Part shown: piece by piece, positions 8,824 through 17,178 of the stretch
How the letters are laid out: every line of letters starts with the position of its first letter
How positions within the stretch are numbered: the first letter of the stretch is position 1
Assembly (NCBI RefSeq): GCF_014196765.1
Contig: NZ_JACIEE010000005.1
Location: forward strand, 248,001-312,000
DNA length: 64,000 bases
Source of the DNA: Mycoplana azooxidifex
GTDB taxonomy: Bacteria; Pseudomonadota; Alphaproteobacteria; Rhizobiales; Rhizobiaceae
Direction of reading: 5' to 3'
Program-made: the position numbers and the translations under genes
Notes under the pieces: generated by a model
The model's input: the letters and a program-made list of their open reading frames with translations, nothing else
The model's database searches: none
What the model was told of the DNA's origin: nothing

Positions 8824-9187
8824 CACCTGCTCCTCCCTGTTGCAGGAACCATGGACTCTTCGGCAGCATACGCCCGTCTTGCGCTGCAATTACGCGGCCG
8901 CTTCCTCACCGCCTCATTCGGCCGCGTCGCGCGCGTTCCCCAAAACGGAAACTGCGGAATCGTTATATTATGTGGTGCATCACGATAGTTCCATTTGGTC
9001 CGCCGGAAAAGGCGCCGGCAATGTCCGCGTGCGCCGCCACCGGTGGACGATGCGCATCGCCCCGCCCGCTCGCCCCCGAAGACGCCAGGGCTATCGCGCT
9101 TCGCGGCAAGGAGCGATCCGCACGGCGAAGCGCGCCGGTGAGGACAAGCTTCCCCTCACCCTGCACGATCCAGACGCGCAATGGCGA
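8824..9187. other. Intergenic region, nothing recognised
   Basis: These 364 bases separate the start of the GFA gene from the end of the Gfo/Idh/MocA gene. I find no open frame with coding character, RNA gene or repeat. The part next to 8824 must hold the GFA promoter. Confidence 0.5.
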
Positions 9188-10372
9188 TCAGACCTTGACC
9201 CAGGCCCCGTTCTTCTTCGACGACTGCACGCAGGCATCGACGAAGAGCATGCCCTTCAAACCGTCGTCGATGGTCGGGTAGACCACGGCCGGGTCGATCT
9301 GCTCGCCCTTGCGCCTTGCGAAGATCGCCCGCGCGGCTTCGGTGTAGATGTTGGCGAAGCCTTCCAGATAGCCCTCCGGGTGGCCGGAGGGGATGCGGGA
9401 GACGCGCGCGGCAGCGGCATCGGAGCCCGCGCCGCCCCGGGTGAGCAGGCGCTTCGGCTCGCCGAACGGCGTGTACCAGAGATAGTTGGGGTCGGCCTGC
9501 ACCCACTCGATGCCGCCTTTGGTGCCGTAGACGCGCACCTTCAGCCCGTTCTCGTGGCCCGGCGCCACCTGGCTGCACCAGAGCATACCCTTGGCGCGCG
9601 CGCCGTCCTTCTCCTTGAAGCGCATCATCACATGCGCGTTGTCGTCGAGCTTGCGGCCGGGAACGAAGCTGTCGAGATCGGCTGACAGTTCCTCCAGCTC
9701 CAGGCCGGAGACGAAGCAGCCGAGATTGTAGGCATGCGTGCCGATGTCGCCGGTCGAGCCGCCGGCGCCGGAGCGGGCCGGATCAGTGCGCCACTCGGCC
9801 TGCTTCGACCCACTCTGCTCGACCGCCTCGGTCAGCCAGTCCTGCGGATACTCCATCTGCACCAGCCGGATCGTGCCAAGATCGCCGTTCTTCACCATCT
9901 GGCGCGCCTGGCGCACCATCGGATAGCCGGTATAGTTGTGGGTGAGCACGAACAGCGCCTCGCTCTCGCCGGCGAGCTTCTTCAGCTTCTTCGCGTCACC
10001 CAAGGTCGAGGTCAGCGGCTTGTCGCAGATGACGTGGATGCCGCGCTTGAGGAATTCCTTGGCCGCCTCGTAGTGGACGTGGTTCGGCGTGACGATCGCC
10101 ACCGCCTCGATGCCATTCTTCAGCTTCGCCTCGCGGATCGCCATCTCCTTGAACGAGCCGTAGCAGCGCGAGGGATCGAGGCCGAGCTCGCGCCCCGAGG
10201 CTATGGATTTTTCCGGTGTCGAGGACAGCGCGCCGGCGACGAGCTCGAAATGATCGTCGAGGCGGGCGGCGATGCGGTGCACCGCACCGATGAAGGCGCC
10301 GGCGCCCCCGCCCACCATGCCGAGCCTGATCCGCGGCTGCCGCGCTTCCGTCGTGCTTCCTTCGATGGCCAT
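9188..10372 (-). CDS. Gfo/Idh/MocA-family oxidoreductase
   Basis: This is a 394-residue NAD(P)-dependent dehydrogenase of the glucose-fructose oxidoreductase/inositol dehydrogenase/MocA family. The N-terminal Rossmann fold has GMVGGGAGAFIG, and the substrate/cofactor motif appears as CDKPLT near residue 108 (EKP is more usual). The C-terminal half shows the family's GGSTGDIGTHAYNL and the ASP/HIS-containing catalytic helix. I chose the ATG at 10372, preceded by CAGGAGAACACGC. It is the last gene of the sugar operon that begins at 15454, separated from the isomerase gene by a palindromic repeat, so it probably oxidises the imported sugar or polyol, or a derivative. Confidence 0.9.
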   Translation of the reverse strand: MAIEGSTTEARQPRIRLGMVGGGAGAFIGAVHRIAARLDDHFELVAGALSSTPEKSIASGRELGLDPSRCYGSFKEMAIREAKLKNGIEAVAIVTPNHVHYEAAKEFLKRGIHVICDKPLTSTLGDAKKLKKLAGESEALFVLTHNYTGYPMVRQARQMVKNGDLGTIRLVQMEYPQDWLTEAVEQSGSKQAEWRTDPARSGAGGSTGDIGTHAYNLGCFVSGLELEELSADLDSFVPGRKLDDNAHVMMRFKEKDGARAKGMLWCSQVAPGHENGLKVRVYGTKGGIEWVQADPNYLWYTPFGEPKRLLTRGGAGSDAAAARVSRIPSGHPEGYLEGFANIYTEAARAIFARRKGEQIDPAVVYPTIDDGLKGMLFVDACVQSSKKNGAWVKV

Positions 10373-10406
10373 GCGTGTTCTCCTGAAAAATCTATGCCTG
10401 ACTTTG

Positions 10407-10542
10407 CCCCTCATCCGCCTGCCGGCACCTTCTCCCCGCAGGCGGGGAGAAGGACCACGATCGCGACGCTCGCCACGGACGGAACGTCTGAGCAGGCCAC
10501 GTCCCCTCTCCCCGCCTGCGGGGAGAGGGCTAGGGTGAGGGG
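10407..10542. repeat. RIME-like palindromic intergenic repeat A
   Basis: This element begins CCCCTCATCCGCC and ends GGTGAGGGG, so its ends are inverted. It contains two perfect hairpins: CCTTCTCCCCGC/GCGGGGAGAAGG at about 10427-10452 and CCCTCTCCCCGC/GCGGGGAGAGGG at about 10503-10528. It has the structure of rhizobial intergenic mosaic elements and closely resembles the copies at 18549, 30957, 42771 and 48239. It sits between two genes of one operon. Confidence 0.8.
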
Positions 10543-10576
10543 CAAGGGTGACGGGTCCTACATTGCTTGCCGGGCC

Positions 10577-11629
10577 TCAAATCCCCAGCATGCGCCGGTT
10601 GGCCGCCTCGTCGGTGCCGGCGCCGGCGAAGTCGTCGAAGGCCTTCTCGGTCACGCGGATGATGTGGTGCTTGACGAAGTCAGCACCCTCGCGGGCGCCG
10701 TCCTCGGGATGCTTCAGCGCGCATTCCCATTCGACCACGGCCCAGCCGGCGAAGTCGTTGGCCGCCATCTTGGAGAACACCGCACCGAAATCGACCTGGC
10801 CGTCGCCGAGCGAACGGAAGCGCCCGGCCCGGTTCACCCAGCTCTGGTAGCCGCCATAGACGCCCTGCCGCCCGGTCGGGTTGAACTCGGCGTCCTTGAC
10901 GTGGAACATCCGGATGCGGTCCTTGTAGATGTCGATATTGTCGAGATAGTCGAGGCACTGCAGCACGTAGTGCGACGGATCGTAGAGCATGCAGGCGCGG
11001 GCATGGTTGCCGGTGCGCTCCAGGAACATCTCGTAGGTGATACCGTCGTGCAGGTCCTCACCCGGATGAATCTCGTAGCAGACGTCGACGCCACAGCTCT
11101 CGGCATGGTCGAGGATCGGCTTCCAGCGGCGGGCCAGCTCGTCGAAGGCCGTCTCAACCAGGCCCGCCGGGCGCTGCGGCCAGGGATAGACGAAGGGCCA
11201 GGCGAGCGCGCCGGAGAAACTCGCCATCGCATCCAGCCCGAAATTCCTCGAGGCCGTCAGCGCCAGCTTCACCTGATCGACCGCCCATTCCTGCCGCGCC
11301 TTCGGATTGCCGCGCACCTCCGGCGCCGCAAAGCCGTCGAAGGCCTCGTCATAGGCGGGATGCACGGCCACGAGCTGGCCCTGCAGGTGGGTGGAGAGCT
11401 CAGTGATCTCGACGCCGTTGTCGCGGGCCTTACCCGCGAACTCGTCGCAATAGGCCTTCGATTCCGCGGCCTTCTTCAGGTCGATCAGCCGGCTGTCCCA
11501 GCTCGGCACCTGTACGCCCTTGTAGCCGATGTCGGCGGCCCATTTGGTGATTGAATCCCAGGAATTGAAGGGAGCCGCATCGCCGGCAAACTGCGCCAGG
11601 AACAGGCCCGGCCCCTTGATCGTCTTCAT
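10577..11629 (-). CDS. Sugar phosphate isomerase/epimerase (TIM barrel)
   Basis: This 350-residue protein is a xylose isomerase-like TIM-barrel enzyme (IolE/IolI/EboC-like group). Metal-binding and catalytic residues are visible in CYEIHPGEDLHDG, MLYDPSHYVLQ, FHVKDAEFNPTG and VVEWECALKHPEDG along the second half of the barrel. I chose the ATG at 11629 because CGAGGAGCACGGG precedes it and the protein then starts with MKTIKGPGLFLAQF, as in homologues. Together with the Gfo/Idh/MocA enzyme and ribose-type ABC transporter in the same operon it points to catabolism of a polyol or uncommon sugar by oxidation and isomerisation; the substrate is unknown. Confidence 0.88.
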   Translation of the reverse strand: MKTIKGPGLFLAQFAGDAAPFNSWDSITKWAADIGYKGVQVPSWDSRLIDLKKAAESKAYCDEFAGKARDNGVEITELSTHLQGQLVAVHPAYDEAFDGFAAPEVRGNPKARQEWAVDQVKLALTASRNFGLDAMASFSGALAWPFVYPWPQRPAGLVETAFDELARRWKPILDHAESCGVDVCYEIHPGEDLHDGITYEMFLERTGNHARACMLYDPSHYVLQCLDYLDNIDIYKDRIRMFHVKDAEFNPTGRQGVYGGYQSWVNRAGRFRSLGDGQVDFGAVFSKMAANDFAGWAVVEWECALKHPEDGAREGADFVKHHIIRVTEKAFDDFAGAGTDEAANRRMLGI

Positions 11630-11801
11630 CCCGTGCTCCTCGCATCGCGTGCCGCACTTCCGGCCGCGTCTCTCTATGAATGTGCGACACAGGCATCTCT
11701 CAGCGCAAACTGCGCCACCTGCAACGTTGCCGCGGACGAAACTAGCGTCGTTTCCCGCATCCGGCAACGGCCGTCGCCCGGCGAAAAACAGACAAGCGGA
11801 A

Positions 11802-11829
11802 GACGCCCGGGCCACAGGGCCCGGGCGTC
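11802..11829 (-). terminator. Strong hairpin after the binding-protein gene
   Basis: A perfect 12-bp stem (GACGCCCGGGCC with GGCCCGGGCGTC, ACAG loop) lies 10 bases beyond the stop of the substrate-binding protein gene on the minus strand. A T5 run comes about 14 bases later. It may be an intrinsic terminator, or a 3'-end stabiliser that raises binding-protein expression relative to the two enzyme genes that follow. Confidence 0.6.
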
Positions 11830-11839
11830 GTATCAAGGA

Positions 11840-12784
11840 TCAGAACGGCGAGTCGGGGAAGTAGTAGGCTTTCGCGTTCTCGGGCGTGATCAGGGTGGCG
11901 TCCAGCGTGTAGGTGCCGTGAACGGGAACCTGGTCGTAGAGTGCTGCCGCCGTCAGTTCCATGGCGGTGGCGACCATCGACGGCGGATAAAGGACGTTGA
12001 CCGGGAACATCTTGTCGCCGTCGATCACCTTCTTGATCATGTCCTTGGAGCCGGCGCCGCCGATGACATACTTGATGTCGGTGCGGCCGGCCTGCTCGAT
12101 CGCCTGCAGCACGCCGACGGCCATGTCGTCGTCCTGGCACCAGACCACGTCGATCTTCGGGTGCTTGGTCAGGTAGTCCTGCATGACCTTGAAGGCGTCA
12201 TCGCGGTTCCAGTTGCCGAACTGGCGGTCGAGCACCTTGACGTTGGAGCCGGCGATGCCCTTGTCGAAGCCGTCCTGGCGTTCCTGATCGATCGGAATCG
12301 GCAGGCCGCGGATGACCACGACTTCGGCATCCGGCGTGTTCGCGGCGATGTACTTGCCGGCCACTTCGCCGAGCGCGCCGTTGTTGCCGGCGATATAGAG
12401 GTCGCGCACGGAACTGTCGTTGGTCGACGGTGCACGGTCGACGATCGACACGAACGTGCCCTTGCCCTTCACTTCCTTGATCGCGTTGACCAGCGGATCC
12501 GGATCGGTCGGCAGGATGACGAGCGCGTCGATGCCCTGGATCTCGAGATCCTGGAGGGCGTTGGCCTGGGTCGCCGGATCCGGCGAGGTCTTGACGATCA
12601 CGTTCAGGCCCGGATGCTCCTTCATGAGCAGTTCGGCGACGCGGTTGGCGTGGTAGACGACGCCGGCGGTCCAGCCGTGGTCGGCGGCGGGGATCGAGAC
12701 GCCGATCGTCTTCGTGTCCTGGGCGTAGGCTGTGCCGAACGCCATCGTCGTGGCCACCGCAAGGCCCATCAGTCTCTTGTGCAT
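11840..12784 (-). CDS. Sugar ABC transporter substrate-binding protein
   Basis: This is a 314-residue periplasmic binding protein of the ribose/galactose type (peripla_BP_4). A signal peptide covers about residues 1-21 and ends AYA-QD. The mature protein begins TKTIGVSIPAADHGWTAGVV, typical of RbsB-like proteins, and has the second-lobe WCQDDDMAVGVLQA motif near residue 215. The ATG at 12784 is preceded by CTCGGGAGGAAAAAGC. It is the third gene of the ATPase-permease-binding protein operon, an order seen in some rhizobial sugar systems. A 12-bp hairpin follows its stop. The ligand is unknown. Confidence 0.9.
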   Translation of the reverse strand: MHKRLMGLAVATTMAFGTAYAQDTKTIGVSIPAADHGWTAGVVYHANRVAELLMKEHPGLNVIVKTSPDPATQANALQDLEIQGIDALVILPTDPDPLVNAIKEVKGKGTFVSIVDRAPSTNDSSVRDLYIAGNNGALGEVAGKYIAANTPDAEVVVIRGLPIPIDQERQDGFDKGIAGSNVKVLDRQFGNWNRDDAFKVMQDYLTKHPKIDVVWCQDDDMAVGVLQAIEQAGRTDIKYVIGGAGSKDMIKKVIDGDKMFPVNVLYPPSMVATAMELTAAALYDQVPVHGTYTLDATLITPENAKAYYFPDSPF

Positions 12785-12852
12785 GCTTTTTCCTCCCGAG
12801 GTAACAAAGGGGTCCATGAAGCGGCGACCGGGCGACCCCAAGCCCGGCCGGT

Positions 12853-13863
12853 TCACGATTTGCGCGTCAGCGAGCGCTGGACGAGCATCGCAATGATGAT
12901 GATCGAGCCCTGGATGGCACCGATCAGATATTCGCTGATGAAGTTGGAAAGCAGCATGATGTTGCCGACCAACTCCAGGATGAAGGCGCCGCAGATGGTG
13001 CCCCAGACGCGGCCTGCGCCACCCTTCAATGCAGTGCCGCCGACGACGACGGCCGTGATTGCCTGCAACTCCCACAGGATGCCGGTCGTGGCCGAAGTGG
13101 AGCCGAGGCGCGGCACGTAGAGCAGCACGGCGACGGCGACGCACAGGCCCTGGATGACGAAGGCGATGGTGCGCACGCGATCCACCGCAATGCCCGAATA
13201 GCGCGCCACCTCGCGGCTGGAGCCGACGGCGACCACATGGCGGCCATAGCGCGTGCGGTAGAGCACGAAGGCGGCAATCGCCGTCACCAGCAGGATGATC
13301 AGGATCGGCACCGGCACGCCCAGCACGTTGCCGAAATAGGCCGGCCGGTAGAGCGCCTGCAGCTCGGACGACTGCAGCGTGATCGCCCCGCCCTGGGAGA
13401 GCCAGGTGGTCAGCCCGCGATAGATGCCCATGGTGCCGAGCGTGGCGATGAACGGCTCGATGCGGCCGAGCGTGGTGATCAGGCCGTTCAGCAGACCGCA
13501 CGCGCCGCCGATGACGACGGCCAGCACCATGGCGGCGACCAGCATCAAGGACGGGTCGGCGATCGCACCGGAATTCATGAACAGGATCATCAGGCTCGCC
13601 ACGAAGGCGACCATAGAGCCGACCGAAAGATCGAGGTCGCCCGACGAGATCACGAAGGTCGCGCCGACGGCGATGATGGCGATGAAGGCGCTGCGGGTGG
13701 CGACGTTGGCGAGGTTGGTCAGCCCGATGAAGTTCGGGTTGACCAGGGCGCCGATGATGAGCAGCAGGATGAGCGCGGCGAAGGGCGCGACCGCCCTGAG
13801 ATCGACGTCCCGCCAGGTGCGCCGCCGCGGCGCGCGCTCCTCGATTTCGCTGTTCGTGCTCAT
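12853..13863 (-). CDS. Sugar ABC transporter permease (RbsC-like)
   Basis: This 336-residue inner-membrane protein is a branched/ribose-type ABC permease (BPD_transp_2) with eight to ten hydrophobic helices. The N-terminus is cytoplasmic and charged, the first helix is AVAPFAALILLLIIGALV. Family motifs are FVISSGDLDLSVGSMVA near residue 80 and LGTMGIYRGLTTWL near 130. I chose the ATG at 13863, about 12 bases after GGGAGG; a TTG four codons upstream would leave no space for the ribosome binding site. It pairs with the ATPase gene 64 bases upstream. Confidence 0.9.
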   Translation of the reverse strand: MSTNSEIEERAPRRRTWRDVDLRAVAPFAALILLLIIGALVNPNFIGLTNLANVATRSAFIAIIAVGATFVISSGDLDLSVGSMVAFVASLMILFMNSGAIADPSLMLVAAMVLAVVIGGACGLLNGLITTLGRIEPFIATLGTMGIYRGLTTWLSQGGAITLQSSELQALYRPAYFGNVLGVPVPILIILLVTAIAAFVLYRTRYGRHVVAVGSSREVARYSGIAVDRVRTIAFVIQGLCVAVAVLLYVPRLGSTSATTGILWELQAITAVVVGGTALKGGAGRVWGTICGAFILELVGNIMLLSNFISEYLIGAIQGSIIIIAMLVQRSLTRKS

Positions 13864-13927
13864 GTCCAGTGTCAACCTCCCGATGGCGCTAGGCGCCGAA
13901 AATCCCTGTCGTCTGCCTTGCGCGCGC

Positions 13928-15454
13928 TCAGCCTGCAGCCTTCCGCCTCAGGCCGGCCGCATAGCGCATGATCATCTGCTCGGAGATTTCCTCTCCCTCG
14001 AGCATGCCAACCAGATGCCCTTCCCGCATCACCGCCACCCGCGTGCAGAGCCCGATCACCTCGGGCATCTCCGAGGAGACGACGATGATCGAGCGTCCCT
14101 CGCGGGCAAGGGCTGCGATGAAATGATAGATTTGCTGCTTGGTGCCAACGTCGATGCCACGCGTCGGCTCGTCGATGATGATGACCTGCGGCTCGGTCTC
14201 CATGACCTTGGCAAGCAGGAGCTTCTGCTGGTTGCCGCCCGACATGCGCCCGACGCGCACCCGGTCATCGCGCACGCGGATATCGAAGCGCCGCCTGGCG
14301 CGTGCCATCGCCTTCGCCTCGCTTGCCGGGTCGAGATAACCGTGCGTCAGGTGCTGGCCGAGCGACTGCAGGGTCAGGTTGGTCGTCATCCCCTCGTCGA
14401 GCAAAAGGCCCACGCCCTTGCGGTCCTTGGTCATGTAGGCAAGGCCGCGGCGGTTCGCCTCGCGGAAATCGCCGGCGACGAGCGGCTCGCCATGCAGAAA
14501 CACCTCGCCGGAAAGGCGCGGACGCAGGCCGGCGATCGCCTCCATCAGTTCCGAGCGGCCCGAGCCGATCAGCCCGGAGAAGCCGAGCACCTCGCCCTTG
14601 CGCAATTCGAAGCTCGCATCCTGCACATAGCCGGTGGTCAGGCCGCGGACAGAAAGGACGACCTCCTCGTCGACATCCGGCTCGTGCTTGGTGGGATAGA
14701 GGCTGGAGAGTTCGCGGCCCACCATCAGCTGGGCGATCGCCTCGCCGTCGAGCATCGATGTCGGCGCCGTCTTGATCCACTGGCCGTCGCGCAGCACGGT
14801 GACACGGTCGCTGATCTCCATCACCTCGTCGAGCTTGTGGGAGACGAAGACGAAGCTCGTGCCCTTGGCCTTCAGCTTGCGGACCTGGTCAAACAGGACG
14901 CCCGCCTCCTCGCGCGACAGCACGGCCGTCGGCTCGTCCATGAAGATCACCCGCGCATCGCGGCTGATCGCCTTGGCGATCTCGACCATCTGCTTGTCGG
15001 CCACAGCGAGCGAGCTGATCAGCGCGTTCTCGTCGATCCGCGATCCGAGCACGTCGAGCACCCGGCGCGTCTCTGCCCGCATGACTTTTCGGTCGAGCAC
15101 ACCGAAGCGGGCGATCTCGCGGCCGAGGAACAGGCTCTCGGTCACCGTCAGATGCTCGGCGAGATTGAATTCCTGGTGGATGAGGATGATGCCGAGCGCC
15201 TCGGCGGTGCTGTTGGCCGGCAGCGTCACCGGCTCGCCGTCGAGCAGCATGCGGCCCGACGAAGGCGGCTGGAAACCCGACAGGATCTTGATGAAGGTGG
15301 ACTTGCCCGCGCCGTTCTCGCCGACCAGCGCATGGACCTCGCCCGGAAGGATGTCCATATCGACACTGAAGAGAACCTGAACCTCGCCGAACGTCTTCGA
15401 TATCCGCTCGGCTGCAAGCACCGGCACGGATGCGATCGCCCCATCGTTCGCCAT
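13928..15454 (-). CDS. Sugar ABC transporter ATPase (RbsA/MglA-like, duplicated)
   Basis: This 508-residue protein has two fused ATPase domains, as in RbsA and MglA. The first half has Walker A GENGAGKST near residue 42 and Walker B VIFMDEPTA near 165. The second half has the degenerate P-loop SGLIGSGRSE, a full signature MSGGNQQK and Walker B VIIIDEPTRG. The ATG at 15454 follows CAGGGAGGGAAC. It is the first gene of the minus-strand operon, and its start lies 37 bases from the double LacI operator at 15491-15527, so it is the likely regulated target. Confidence 0.92.
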   Translation of the reverse strand: MANDGAIASVPVLAAERISKTFGEVQVLFSVDMDILPGEVHALVGENGAGKSTFIKILSGFQPPSSGRMLLDGEPVTLPANSTAEALGIILIHQEFNLAEHLTVTESLFLGREIARFGVLDRKVMRAETRRVLDVLGSRIDENALISSLAVADKQMVEIAKAISRDARVIFMDEPTAVLSREEAGVLFDQVRKLKAKGTSFVFVSHKLDEVMEISDRVTVLRDGQWIKTAPTSMLDGEAIAQLMVGRELSSLYPTKHEPDVDEEVVLSVRGLTTGYVQDASFELRKGEVLGFSGLIGSGRSELMEAIAGLRPRLSGEVFLHGEPLVAGDFREANRRGLAYMTKDRKGVGLLLDEGMTTNLTLQSLGQHLTHGYLDPASEAKAMARARRRFDIRVRDDRVRVGRMSGGNQQKLLLAKVMETEPQVIIIDEPTRGIDVGTKQQIYHFIAALAREGRSIIVVSSEMPEVIGLCTRVAVMREGHLVGMLEGEEISEQMIMRYAAGLRRKAAG

Positions 15455-15490
15455 GTTCCCTCCCTGTGGCTCCCCACCACTGGGATCGGT

Positions 15491-15527
15491 ATGTAAACCT
15501 TTACATCGCATATGTAAAGGTTTACAT
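15491..15527. promoter_or_regulatory. Double LacI-type operator
   Basis: Two 16-bp sites, ATGTAAACCTTTACAT at 15491-15506 and ATGTAAAGGTTTACAT at 15512-15527, are exact reverse complements separated by five bases. Each has perfect 7-bp ATGTAAA/TTTACAT arms. Their centres are 21 bp apart, two helical turns, so two repressor dimers would sit on the same face. They lie between the divergent ATPase and LacI genes and should control both. Confidence 0.85.
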
Positions 15528-15627
15528 CATGTGCATCAGCGGGAATTCCACACCCATGCCGCTTTCAAAGAGTGGCGCTTTGGTTCTAGGGTGCAGGCGA
15601 TTCCACCCGCAAGGACATCAGGCCAAC

Positions 15628-16647
15628 GTGTCGATCCAGACCCCTGCCACGATCGAGGACGTCGCCCGCCTGGCGGAAGTGTCGATCGCCACCGTCAGCA
15701 GGGCAATTCACAATCCCGAGAAGGTCGCCAAGTCGACCCGCCAGCGCGTCAACCAGGCGATCGCGATCACCGGATATACGACCAATGCCATGGCGCGATC
15801 CTTGCGCATGGGCCGGTCGAACATGATCCTCGTGCTGGCGCCGGACATCGGCGACCCGAATTTCTCCTCCATCCTGATCGGACTTGAGAACGAGGCGCGC
15901 GCGCACGGCTACGGCGTCCTCATCGGCCATACCCAGAACGATCCGGAGCGCGGGCTCGAATACCTGAAGTTCCTGAACTCGAACCAGGCGGCGGGCCTGC
16001 TGCTGTTCACCGGCCACGCGCCCTTCGGCCACCAGGAGATGACGCAGCGCCTGCCGCCGTCCGTCGCCGTCTTCGAACCGGTGTTCGGCAGCACCATCCC
16101 CTATGTCGGCGTCGACGACACCGCCGGCGCCCGTAAGGCGGCCGAATACCTGTTGTCCGCCGGCCACCGCCGGATCGCCTTCATCGGCGACAGCAAGACG
16201 CGGCTCGGCCATCTCAGGCGCCGCAGGGGCTATGATCTCGCCCTCGACGCCGCACGCATCCCGCCGGAGCAGCGCATGGTCATCGACGGCGAAGGCACGA
16301 TCGAAAGCGGCCGGCTCGCCGTCGAGCAACTCTTCATGCGCGACACGCTGCCGACCGCCTTCATGTGCGTCAACGACGCGACCGCCGTTGGCGTCATGAA
16401 CGGCCTGTCCGCCCGCGGCTACGATCTGCCGAAGGACTTTTCCGTCATCGGCTTCGACGACGTCCCCCAGGCGACCTACCTGAACCCGGCGCTGACGACC
16501 ATCCGCCAGCCACGCTCGGCGATCGGGCGTCAGGCGATGGCGCTGTTGCTGCAAAGCCTGTCGCAACCGCTGGCGGAAAGCCGCGAGGTGCTGATCATGC
16601 CCGACCTGGTCGTGCGCGGATCGGTGACGTCACCGGCCAAGCGCTGA
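15628..16647 (+). CDS. LacI-family transcriptional repressor
   Basis: This is a 339-residue LacI/GalR-type repressor. The helix-turn-helix is TIEDVARLAEVSIATVSRAIHNP at the N-terminus, followed by the hinge helix TTNAMARSLRMGRSN. The effector domain contains GRRRIAFIGDS-like and VIGFDDVPQATYLNPALTT segments near its end. The start is uncertain: I prefer the GTG at 15628, which places the helix-turn-helix normally, over in-frame ATGs at 15532 and 15556 that would add an unusual tail. It is divergent from the sugar operon and is the natural partner of the operator pair at 15491-15527. Confidence 0.88.
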   Translation: MSIQTPATIEDVARLAEVSIATVSRAIHNPEKVAKSTRQRVNQAIAITGYTTNAMARSLRMGRSNMILVLAPDIGDPNFSSILIGLENEARAHGYGVLIGHTQNDPERGLEYLKFLNSNQAAGLLLFTGHAPFGHQEMTQRLPPSVAVFEPVFGSTIPYVGVDDTAGARKAAEYLLSAGHRRIAFIGDSKTRLGHLRRRRGYDLALDAARIPPEQRMVIDGEGTIESGRLAVEQLFMRDTLPTAFMCVNDATAVGVMNGLSARGYDLPKDFSVIGFDDVPQATYLNPALTTIRQPRSAIGRQAMALLLQSLSQPLAESREVLIMPDLVVRGSVTSPAKR

Positions 16648-16801
16648 CCCCAACGGGCCACGGTCGGTCAGTGTAACGACGTTTCCGGCATAGATCCGGC
16701 CGCCGAGGCGGTCGGATTGCATTGTTCCGCAGACGATCGTTGAAGCGACGTACCGGCACGCAACGACCGGGCACTGTCGACGCCCGGCAGAGCCGCATGC
16801 C

Positions 16802-17053
16802 CTATCGCTTGATCGCCCTTCCCACGGCGATGAGGATGCAGGCGCCGATGAAGCCGGCGATCAGGTATCCGAGCCAGCCGCCCAGCGATACGCCGACGAG
16901 GCTGAGAATGAGATTGGCGACGAAAGCGCCGACGATCCCCAGTATGATGTTCATGAACACGCCCATATTGGACTTCATGAACATTTCGGCGAGCCAGCCG
17001 GCGAGCCCGCCGATGATGATGGCTGCGATCCAGCCGATACCTGCGTCTTCCAT
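16802..17053 (-). CDS. GlsB/YeaQ/YmgE-family membrane protein
   Basis: This 83-residue protein has three hydrophobic, glycine-rich helices and matches the transglycosylase-associated/GlsB family of small stress-induced inner-membrane proteins. The IIIGGLAGWLAEMFMKS start and GIVGAFVANLILSL centre are characteristic. CCAGGAGGATGGA precedes the ATG. Function in the family is poorly defined; a role in general stress or envelope homeostasis is inferred. Confidence 0.88.
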   Translation of the reverse strand: MEDAGIGWIAAIIIGGLAGWLAEMFMKSNMGVFMNIILGIVGAFVANLILSLVGVSLGGWLGYLIAGFIGACILIAVGRAIKR

Positions 17054-17144
17054 TCCATCCTCCTGGGTTGCACGCTGAGGATGAGACTAGGGCGCGCCGT
17101 CCGCGATTCAACCGGTAACCTACGGAAAGGTCTCGATCAGGAAA

Positions 17145-17174
17145 GACGGGGCCCCGTCCGATCGGGGCCCCGTC
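17145..17174 (-). terminator. Terminator hairpin of the xyl operon
   Basis: A perfect 12-bp stem (CGGGGCCCCGTC paired with GACGGGGCCCCG, six-base loop) starts four bases beyond the xylA stop on the minus strand and is followed by TTTCCTGA. It has the form of an intrinsic terminator with a short T tract. Confidence 0.7.
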
Positions 17175-17178
17175 CGCG

